Of a stretch of DNA of 64,000 bases, positions 54,957-64,000 are shown piece after piece (position 1 is the first letter of the stretch; the number at the start of each line of letters is the position of its first letter). A program made the position numbers and the translations under genes. Origin of the DNA: Neonectria sp. B-13 (taxonomy: Eukaryota; Ascomycota; Sordariomycetes; Hypocreales; Nectriaceae); NCBI GenBank assembly GCA_002682825.1, contig NOKP01000014.1:1003559-1067558 (forward strand), read 5' to 3'. The notes beneath the pieces were generated by a model that was not told the origin of the DNA, made no database searches, and was given only the letters and a program-made list of their open reading frames with translations.

Positions 54957-54979
54957 CTGTGCTGTGCTGTGCTGTGCGC
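54957..54979 (+). repeat. CTGTG pentamer repeat
   Basis: About four consecutive CTGTG units in a gene-free region. Confidence 0.7.
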
Positions 54980-56977
54980 TGCATTGCAATGCATCCGGCG
55001 ACGCCTCCTGATGCACAGCAGCAGAGCATCAAAGCCCAGCATATCCCACGACGAGCCGGATGCAGCGAACGGCACGCTTCGACAGCGACTAACAGAGCCC
55101 CGTGGGTTAGGTAGAGACCATGGGTTGCCTGGTCCTGTGTTCATGCCTCGTACTGGTCCTGTTCGCCCGCTTGTGGGTGTCCGTCTCCCACCAGGCCACC
55201 CATCCTTTCCATTCCCTCGGCGGCGCTGTTTCTGGTGCTTCACCTCCAACGACCGGATCCTGGGCGCTTAATCTTGCTGGAACACGCTGGGCTGGGGCTT
55301 GCAGACGTGAAGGTAGGATTGGGCCAACGGCTAGGTCCATGGCGGGCTGCAGCGCTCCCGATTCGGAATTCGCACAGAGACGATGAAGCCGGGGGTGAGG
55401 ATCTAAACACCAGTTGGCAGTTAGTTCCCACACACCGGGTGTTGGCCAGAACCAAAGGCGAAACGAGTCTGGCAACCATCCATTATTGTTCGTTTCTTGT
55501 AACCCGATGACGCGGAGCAGCGATAATGAGGTTGAGATGACCATGTTAATGGGTTCGGCGTTGAGAGTCTCCAGTGTTTTGCTGTTGAGAGCAAATAGTC
55601 TCGTTCCGAGGTCTGAGGCAATTAATCCCGCCCTGTACGAATAATTACCTACTTGGTAGCCGTCCTTGTTGGGAGATGAAGCACAAGGCGGCTGGAGGAT
55701 CCCAACTGGATTAGGACTGACATCAGCCGGCCCCCGTGGTGAACTGAGACCCAACAATCACCCAACGATTGTCCAACGGCCCTCTCGCCTGTGTATTCGT
55801 ACTCCGGGTTCTCTCTATCTACCTAGGCCACAAGGACGGGGCACAGTACAAGCTGCAACCGGCTCCCCATTGAAACAAATCCCTACCCGGCTCTGAGCAT
55901 TGGATGCTTCCAACTGCAACCCAAGTAGTTTATAGCTGGTTCGCGACGAAACAGCATCAGGTATTTCAGCGCAATCAGTCGATCAATCTATTGCGGCCGA
56001 CGTTGCTCGCAGGGGGCTGAGTTGAGGCCGCCGTCTGATTGCTCGAGCTGCCTGGCGGGTCTGCCTTTCACCTTAGCGGCTGCATCCTCTCGTGACTCAG
56101 GGCCTCGCAATGTGCGAGTTGTCTCATCGCCCACAGTGCGTTGCAAAGTGAGAGTTCCTCCATGCCACCGTGACGATGCTATACCGCCATCGGAACTCTG
56201 CGTATCTTTGTTGATCCTTACATGAGGTGAGGCAGGTATACTAATTCGAGCAATTGCAGATATAGCGGAGGCCATGCATGCATCACCGGCTCTATGAATA
56301 TTGTACACTGCATTGTATTTGCAATCCATCGCATCAAGTAAGAGATCGACCTCGTGGCGGTGCAATGTGTGGATGGTAAGATCCGGCCATCGCACACGGA
56401 GCCGGTTTGCTGATGGCCATGCTCGCAGAATCAACCAGGACGGAGCCCTGTAATAAATGTTGTTTGCTCTCTCCAGGCGGGTTATGCCGCACGTCAGCGT
56501 CCTACGAATACGTGCAGACAAATGATAGTCGAGCCTCACATCGCGTGTCGAGGTTATTGCCCACGACATCGGCCCGGGTCTCCGCCAATAGCACCGCCAT
56601 GCGGCCTGGACGAGACAGTGCAATTACGAAGAGCTACGAATACGTACAGTACGAAGCTCCAAGTACGGGGCAACGCCTCAACGCGAGGCCCGCTGCGTCA
56701 GTTTCAAAAGCCTCACCTCAGCAGGCCTTGACATGCCCTCTATTAATAATACAGCAGCCATGCCGGTTAGTTCCAGACTGACGATGCGATGCGGCGAAGC
56801 CCCAGTTCCGACGGTCCAACCAAGCTTGATGTCGGGCATAGGACCGTGCGCTCGCCAGTCTCCACTGTCCATGGTGTGGACGTGCCTCATTAGGGCATTG
56901 GGCCGTGGGCTGCTGCGTCACACACATTTTCACATCACACTTGTTCACACAACGCTGGGGGCCTCGACTGTCAAACC

Positions 56978-57001
56978 AGCACCAGCACCAGCACCAGCAG
57001 T
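56978..57001 (+). repeat. CCAGCA hexamer repeat
   Basis: About four units of ACCAGC, in a gene-free region. Confidence 0.6.
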
Positions 57002-60000
57002 TCAGCACCAACGCCAGCCACGGGTAAAACGCCCAGATCCACCTCGCAATCCACCTGCAAACAACCCAGAGGGCACTGGAGCCTTGGCTCGTCAAAGAAG
57101 CTGACGAATCGCGTCGTGCGGCTGGGGGGCATAGCATCCAACTCGGTAGCGTCGCTCTCGCTCCCTGGGTCTTGAACCCTGGCAAACTGGATATCGTCCT
57201 GGGGCAAGGCTACTCTCACACTGAACCCAGTTCTCCCTCGATCTTAGCTAGCGCCCAGCTTCCAAATAGCCCGAACAGCGCCGCTTGCGAATTAACTAGA
57301 AATTCAGTCGCCCCGGACTCCTTCCAAGCAGCCTTGACTCGAGTCTCAGATTGGCTAGCCACTGTCTCCCTTCACTGGCTGATGGCCCTCACCGCCAGAT
57401 TGAAAAACAATGGGCGTTGAGCCGCGGCCGAAAACCCGCCAGCACTCCGTCGTCCTGCTCTGAGACTGCTGGGCTAGCATGGCGTTCAGGCGAGCACGAA
57501 TGGGGTTTCAACGGCATAAACCAGATCCCTGTCCAACACACCATGGGCCTTGTCACCACTGCAGTCACAGGACCTCATCGCCACGCCGAGCCAGTGGATG
57601 GAGCCTCTGGTCGCTCTATTGCACCTCGCAGGCTCGCCCTTCCACTGATGCGATATCAAAGGGTCTGCCCCTCCCCTAACGTCAGATGAATCGCATCCCC
57701 TGCGCTGCATGGCGCTGCGTCGATGCCCTGCTCACTTGACCGGCTCCCTTCACCGAAGATCCAGGAACACGGCTGACCCGGACAATCTCTCACATTGCGC
57801 CAACCCAACTTCGGGGAGATGCATGTCCGCGACGCCGCAGATAAGCATCATTCATATCTGGTTGTCTGCGTCCCTGGATGCTCGAATTCGGGCATTCAAC
57901 ATGACGCCTCGGCACCTTGTCACAGACCTCCGATTGGAGCCTCAGCCGGGACAATACGACAAGTCGTCTGGCTTCCGATTGTGCCCTGGTTCAACTGTAC
58001 CAAGGAGCCACGAAACGCTCGACTCAATGTGCGCGCTTTACGCTCAGGGCGCATCCGGCACACTATGAATACACGGATCACGTAGCACAAATAAACCTCT
58101 TGGGTGCCTCCTGATGGATAATTAGGCGTCATTCGCGCTATTGCTCTCAGAAATCCTGACTGGGGCTTCAGTCCGTCCATGCTTCACCAACCTGCCGTCT
58201 TCGTCATTGCAGTTGGGCCAAACCCCCCCGGTCCATGACCCAAGTCTATCCGCCCGCTGCACAGCCCCCGAAACGCACCTAGCATCACGGTGGGACGTGA
58301 TCCTGGATCCCTAAACCTGCACCGATGCAGCCTGATGCTTCGATACTTCCGTCACGGTGGATCCAAGGGCATCCGTGCCATCGACTCCGGCCGATTCACG
58401 CTTGAGCACACGCCATGGGCGACGTCTTTCGGCAAGAGATAAGTGAAGCTTCATGATATCGTGCTGGATCATGCTGGATCATCTGTGGACCAGTATCGTC
58501 ACGCTTGAGCCGCCATCATCGTCTGTACGTAGCGGCACCGGAGAGAGAGCAAAGCGGCTCCACTACCTCGCAGGGCAACGCTGAGCTTGAAGAACGCAAG
58601 CAAGACTGCTAACCATGCGGGCTCCCGCTACAACGACACGGTGCGTCTTCACATCTGGGGTACTTTTCAACGACCCTAGAACTTGGAGCGTGCTGGATAA
58701 ACCTAGCCACCGTTCGAATACAGGGCTCTCGAACAAGGAGCTTTCCCCGAACTTTCTCCAACCTTCTCCAAAATTGCAACTGCCTCTCATTCCCTTTTCT
58801 AGCATCAGCCCTGGCAAGGCCCTAGTTGCGAGTTGGAGACCAGCTTTCGACTCTCCCCCTTGGCCATTTGTATCTTCCGTCACAGGGGACCAGAAACCAC
58901 CCCTGGTTCGTACAGTTGCAGCAAAATCCTAGTGACAAAACGAGACATATGCCCACGAATCCCAGGATTCGAAGAGGTCAGGTGCCCCGAGGTCCACCAT
59001 GTGCTGGATGGCCGGGTCGCAGTATCCTGCAGCCACCTCGGGATGCTTGTCGGTTTTAGGATATGCTATTCGCTCGAGGCATGCAATAGCACTGAGCGAC
59101 GCCTTTTATACCGGAGCCTTTCTAGGAGCATTGGGTCACCATGACGGAGCCATTGTTTGCCATCGCAGTTCTGCAACGCGTCGTTCGCATGATACTAGCC
59201 AGTCGATGTGAATGCCTGATATTATCTGGGCCCTGCGTTGCGACGGAAAAGGGTTCCCCGATGTCCTCTGGGCCGCTCTATTTTCATGTTCGGAGTACTT
59301 GGTACTGGTTGCTTGCTTTCGAGGACGAAAGGCCTGGAATCTTCGCGCTTATGCGTGTGAGACCAACCGGGATTGCATCCAGCGAATCCGAGGCTCAAGC
59401 AAGCCTACCCTTCCACGTTTTCCCTCCCTCCCTTGCGACTCTGCTTCGTCTAGCTCCTGCAGGGTATTGCTGTCTTTTTTCTCGTTCCAACAGCCACGAT
59501 ATTTCTCATTGGCTAACACGAGACCACCCCCCTTCGCACAGTATGTATGGATGTCGGTCGGTCGGTGGTTGCTGGCTCTCCCCAGGGTCACCGTGCTTCT
59601 TCGGCTACCCAATTCTGTCTAGCGGAGCCCCGGTTCAAGCCTGAAATTCCCCCAGACTCCATTTCTCCATCGAACGCAGCAATCTTGGACCCTGGTCTGG
59701 GGAAAAACCATTGCATTCGGCAGGCCCCTAACCCTTGAGGTGACGGCGCACACACCATCCATCCTTCCATCCCTGGCTTCCCCAGATTTTTCTGCCTTTG
59801 GCGGCGCCACGGCGACAGGACTTGGAGATGAGATGGGGGACGGGGGATGGACAGTGGCCGGACTGAGCGGAGCGTCAGCTTCATGACCAACTGACAAACT
59901 TCTTTGAAATTGGCCCCAATAGCCTCGGCGCGTCATCCTTGCATGGAGCATGGGATCGAAGCCATGTTCGCCGCAGAAGGCAGACCGCGTGTTCAGGCTC

Positions 60001-62974
60001 CGGGGATCAAGTGTGTTTGCTTAGGCCCGAGAGCTTCCCCTTGACGGTCGTAACAAGATTCACGGTCACAAAGCGTAATCTCACTGTGCCTGTCGTTGCG
60101 ACGTCTCATTGGCAGTCGAGTTCAAGCCTTAGGATGGTGACGTCCTTATTTGGTCACGGGTCTGCCGGAGCCTGGTCGGCAGTCGTTTTGTACGAACAGG
60201 ATCAGGTTGTACCATTAATCAGAGCTTAGAAACTCAATGCGGCTCTAGAAGTCTCCATGACACCAACGCCATCAGCCGCGCTCAGCCATCGCCAGGTTCC
60301 AGAACTTATCTTTGGTCAAGGTACTGTACGTCTGGGACGCAGAAAGCCTGGTGGCTGGATGCCTTACCGTTCAATAACCTCCGTCAGCGCCATCCCTCGA
60401 GTCAACCCGAGGTTGGTTCAGAGGTGGGCTAATGCAAGCAATCAGGCACAGACATGAGCACCGACGAAAGTGTTGGGTTGAAGCAGTATCGTCCAGCGTC
60501 ACTCCCTTACAGTTGGTCATACGACAGGTGGAAACGCAAACATCAGCCAATGCAAGAGAGTCAATGGCGAGGGACTCGGCTCGGTGTCATGATAGCGAGG
60601 ACGAGAGTCTCTCTCTGCATATGAAACGCAAGCATGGACTGATTCAATGCGAGCGAATTCTTTGAGACATGTCAGTCATGAGAGACAACATGCGATGTCG
60701 CTCGACGACGTCGTGGGACTTCTGCAGGCGCACACACCCTCGACTGACTTGCACCATGAACGGCGGGCCCTGTGGCGCGCTATTCGAGCCGCAACAAACA
60801 ATTTTATTTGGCCACTCGCCTTCGGACGTCGGCGTGGGGTCTGGCTTCAAGGGGAAGGTCAAGGGATGGAGAGTGTTGACGCCACGAGGATATTTGGTGC
60901 CGACGTTGGTGTGTCATCTGGCCTGCCCGGATTTTCCGGGGCAGCGTCGGGTTGTCAGTGGAGTTCCGGGGGCGGAAGAGTTCCGTATAGGCTAGTGCCG
61001 GCGATGATCAGGACTTAGTGGTCACTGGTGGTCACTGACCATGAAACTCGAACATTATTCAGCACGATGATGAGACACGGGCTCACAAGGGCATTCGTGT
61101 TTGGATTGTGCGGCTAAGCTCCGGGAAACACAAGCAGCCAAGTTCAGCTGACTGGAGCCCGACGGCCCGTTGAGTAACAGAAAGGCCTCAGGGCTCCACC
61201 AGACGTCAGACTGACAGCCGCCCCAGTCCAATCGATGGGATTTCTGGTGGCGAAGTGGCGGCGCAAACAGTCTCGAAGGCCAGGCTTCGAAGCCCTGCCT
61301 GCTAACTCCCAAGTCCGTCCCTGGCTCCGTGTGCCGTACTGTGGCTAATTAGGACACGACGGAAAGATCGAGTGTGGGACGATCAGGGTCCGACGAGTTT
61401 ACGGGCGATCCCTGGCGGAGACGCAAGGCAAAAGACCAGTTGGTTCTACCCTAAGGTGAGATTCTCCTATTATTGTAAGAACGGGGGCTGCTGAAGTGGC
61501 ATGACGGTGCAGTTGTGGGAAGGGAGTCAACCAGCAAAAGAGGTTTTGACGTCAAAGGGCCCGCCGGATTCAGAATTGAGTTGCGCCTCAAGACTTGTGG
61601 CTTTTGCCATTTCGCTCTGTCCAGGTAGGATCAGCAGGACAACCGAACTGGCGCATAAGCGACTCCATTCTTGGGTCGGCAATTGATAATAGTTTTCAAC
61701 GACACGGGAACGACACGGACATAGACGTCAAAGACGCCAAGAACCGGCCGGTTCTCGGGCAGGATGCCCAAGTTGGGGGTTGCGTACAGCAAGCATCTCC
61801 GAGTCGGATGTGGTGGTTTGGGGGATCATCGCCTAGCACCGCATATTACATAGGTAGGTTGGGAGACAAGCAAGGTCAACAAACAGGGTTAGGAAATCTC
61901 CCTTGCGACACTTTCTTTCCATGGAGAAATGATCGACAAACCAAGACCCTGAGACTTGGAATTGCAGGATACGTGGCTGGGGAATTCTAGAACCTGGCGG
62001 CGTTGGAAAAGATGTTTTTGTGGCGACGGTGACTGGTGAGCCCACGGATGATGGGCCATGGTGTCAGGCTTGATGCTGTGCAGGGCAAGCGGGAAAGGGA
62101 ATCCAGCTTTGTGCGCTCGCTGGTGGAGCCGTGGCACGAGAGAGGGCTTCTAGAACCGGGAGGGATCTGTGAGTCATAGCTGTCTGTCTATCTGCACCGT
62201 GTCCGGCGTGATTGTCTGATTTCCTGGCCGTCTGTGAAGCTGAAGGGTTCCCATGGATTGATTGTCGGGCCCTCCCGCAATACAGCTGTCGCGGTGACGG
62301 AGAGGCACGCATTCTCGCTAGAAGAGGCAATTTTCGTGCACAAAATCTTCTGTTTATGATTAAGTTTCTGTGATCAATGAGCCTAAACAAGAAACGCCCT
62401 CGACTTGCATGCAATTCAATTCAAATTAATGGCCATGACAGAACGCGAGGCGGCGTTGTGGAGGTCGCCGTGCCCCGCGGACCGACCCCGCCAGTTTCTA
62501 AGCTCCCAGGACACTAAGGGTCCAGCAACACCAAAGAAGTGTTGGAGTCTGAGGCTCTCGTGAGAACAGACTGGAACAGGTTGCAACGGGAAGATGGAGA
62601 AGAAGCCATCGTTAGACGCGGCGTACTACCGACCATTCATTCCCTTGACGCCTTGACGCCCTCTAACAGACCGCTCGGCGGCCCATCACGCGGCCTTGTG
62701 CCCCTCCATGCCCTGGCCAGCGCCCTACGTCATTCGCTCCAGCTCAGCCTCAGCGCCAAAAACCTTGGAAGCGGGTTCGAAGCCTTTTGGGGGGCTGTAT
62801 ATCTTTTGTTTGATCTGCCCTTTGGGAGGATACGATGGCAGATCTGGGTATTCATCAAGCTGAGGAACACTGGGTGTAGCAAGTAAAGACCAATGCTTAG
62901 GTCGCGTCTACGAGAAATACCCAACCCGCCAACCAAGCTCCAAGAGGGTGCCATCCTCGTGTAACACCACCACC

Positions 62975-63580
62975 ATGACACCGTTATACCACTGTATTAT
63001 TCTGGCTCTCGCGGCTGTCGGCGCCGCCGAGGTGGTCACCGTCACGGTCGCGCCCACCATCCCCTCCAACGAGCCCTCTTGGAAGCAAGACAAGGCCTTC
63101 ACATCGGCCATCCTCAACAGCACCAACTTCTACCGCAACGAGCACAACGCCAGCGCGCTGACGTGGAACGAGACGCTGGAGGACTTTGCGGCCGACTACC
63201 TGGACGACAACGGCTGCGACTTCGAGCACTCGGGCGGGCCGTACGGCGAGAACCTGGCCATGGGCTACCCCAACGCCACCGCCAGCGTCGAGGCCTGGGG
63301 CGACGAGCGCGACGAGTACAGCTTCAAGAAGGCCAAGTTCAGCGAGGAGACGGGCCACTTCACCCAGCTGGTGTGGAAGGACACCACGGCTGTCGGCTGC
63401 GGGCGGAGGCTGTGCGGCGAGAGCGGCTGGTATCTCGTGTGCGAATACTGGCCGCGGGGGAATATCGTCGGGGCGTTCAAGGAGCAGGTGCAGGCGGAGG
63501 AGAGCAAGGGGGCTGTACAAAAACCGAGGTCGGTTGTTGCTTTGGCGATAGTGTTGGGCTGCGTGTTGTTCTGGGTATGA
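62975..63580 (+). CDS. Secreted CAP/SCP/PR-1-like protein, 201 aa
   Basis: Single-exon gene; ATG at 62975 with an ACCACCACC context. Residues 1-18 (MTPLYHCIILALAAVGAA) form a signal peptide. The CAP domain has NFYRNEHNASALTWNETLE, CDFEHSGGPYGENLAMGYPN, GHFTQLVWKDTTAVGCG and YLVCEYWPRGNIVGAF, with conserved His, Glu and cysteines. The last 16 residues (SVVALAIVLGCVLFWV) are hydrophobic after a charged linker, which fits a GPI-anchor signal or a membrane anchor. Fungal CAP proteins bind sterols or fatty acids and act at the cell surface or as virulence factors; the role here is not known. Codon use is strongly G/C-ending. Confidence 0.93.
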   Translation: MTPLYHCIILALAAVGAAEVVTVTVAPTIPSNEPSWKQDKAFTSAILNSTNFYRNEHNASALTWNETLEDFAADYLDDNGCDFEHSGGPYGENLAMGYPNATASVEAWGDERDEYSFKKAKFSEETGHFTQLVWKDTTAVGCGRRLCGESGWYLVCEYWPRGNIVGAFKEQVQAEESKGAVQKPRSVVALAIVLGCVLFWV

Positions 63581-63737
63581 TGATAGAGGGTTTGGATGAG
63601 CTGTCGTCGATACACATGCTGGACATGCCGTCATCAACTATTCGGGGATTCTCTTTGTATTTCTTAGCGCATATGATACCATTAACGAGAGAATGAAATT
63701 TATACGTAATTATCAACCACACGATAAAAGTATGTCG
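63581..63737. other. Short convergent intergenic region
   Basis: 157 nt between the CAP gene and the P450 fragment; nothing seen. Confidence 0.4.
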
Positions 63738-64000
63738 CTAAACTCTGCTCCAAACCGCCTTCGCTTCCTCGGGACGACTCATCTGCAGTAGCAGCACGAC
63801 GGCCGCATTCTTCGCAACATCCTCCGTCCTCACCCTCGCCGTCTCCGCGCTCTCCCCCAGCTTCAGAACCGGCGCGGCACGATGGTCCCTGAACAAGGCC
63901 GCCATGGCAGCCACGTGCTCGACCTGCGCAAACTTCTTGCCTGGGCATCCCCTCATGCCGTCCGACCACGGCATGAAGGAGCCCTTCTCTGGAATTAGCA
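63738..64000 (-). CDS. Cytochrome P450, C-terminal 87 residues (5' end outside window)
   Basis: Open on the minus strand from the window edge to a stop at 63738-63740. The haem loop reads PWSDGMRGCPGKKFAQVE, i.e. W-x2-G-x-R-x-C-x-G, with Trp at the position usually occupied by Phe, a variant common in some fungal P450 families. The following helix VEHVAAMAALFRDH and the chain end are normal. The family and substrate cannot be told without the N-terminal part. Confidence 0.85.
   Translation of the reverse strand, partial: LIPEKGSFMPWSDGMRGCPGKKFAQVEHVAAMAALFRDHRAAPVLKLGESAETARVRTEDVAKNAAVVLLLQMSRPEEAKAVWSRV

Larger units (their letters stand above)
53632..62974. other. Gene-free stretch (9.3 kb)
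   Basis: No gene could be supported on either strand despite a GC content similar to coding DNA. Open frames here lack recognisable domains and consistent splice sites. The first 700 bases are the leader and promoter of the C2H2 gene, with a GA-rich tract. Short tandem repeats occur at 54160-54203, 54957-54979 and 56978-57000. No transposon termini, tRNA or rRNA were recognised. Confidence 0.45.

Noticed and set aside
55107..56623. Two minus-strand open frames of 216 and 211 residues in the 9.3-kb gap
   Set aside because: No recognisable domain, no codon bias like neighbouring genes, and several equally long frames on the other strand.

Overview
The window is nuclear DNA of a filamentous ascomycete (Pezizomycotina, most likely a Sordariomycete). 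Genes carry short introns with GTRNGY donors, CTRAY branch sites and YAG acceptors. Families such as CYP504, Zn2Cys6 regulators, fungal copper amine oxidase and C2H2/fungal_trans regulators are typical of this group. Genus and species cannot be fixed from the sequence alone. No transposon, rRNA, tRNA or CRISPR array was recognised. All gene models are hand-spliced and keep an open frame across every junction. The least certain junction is in the homogentisate dioxygenase gene.

Layout. 1-1110: 3' end of an unknown gene. 3064-7803: a CYP51 sterol 14-alpha-demethylase, an alpha/beta hydrolase and an NmrA-like oxidoreductase. 7804-10499: gene-free, with a possible coding relic. 10500-26436: the most informative part, a catabolic cluster of copper amine oxidase, APC permease, homogentisate dioxygenase, fumarylacetoacetase, CYP504-type P450, Zn2Cys6 regulator and dihydropyrimidinase-type cyclic amidohydrolase. 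27616-32221: a 76-aa protein gene, a Dabb-domain gene and a second NmrA-like gene. 32663-35499: a regulator with an AlcR-type zinc cluster and a very long internal loop. 35500-41260: gene-free. 41261-47369: two pre-mRNA splicing genes (Sm protein E and the lariat debranching enzyme) and an F-box gene, all on the minus strand. 48351-48839: a truncated MDR dehydrogenase relic. 50073-53631: an ADR1/AmdX-like C2H2 regulator. 53632-62974: a 9.3-kb stretch without a recognisable gene. 62975-63580: a secreted CAP/PR-1 protein. 63738-64000: 3' end of another P450.

How the cluster may work (inference from families): the permease imports an amine or amino-acid-like nitrogen source. The amine oxidase deaminates an aromatic amine such as phenylethylamine or tyramine. 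The resulting (hydroxy)phenylacetate is hydroxylated by the CYP504 enzyme to homogentisate. Homogentisate dioxygenase opens the ring and fumarylacetoacetase yields fumarate and acetoacetate. An aldehyde dehydrogenase and maleylacetoacetate isomerase are not in the window. A motif close to CTCGGAAACGG recurs in the intergenic regions of the cluster, including the regulator's own promoter and the divergent dioxygenase/fumarylacetoacetase promoter. It is a plausible binding site for the cluster regulator.
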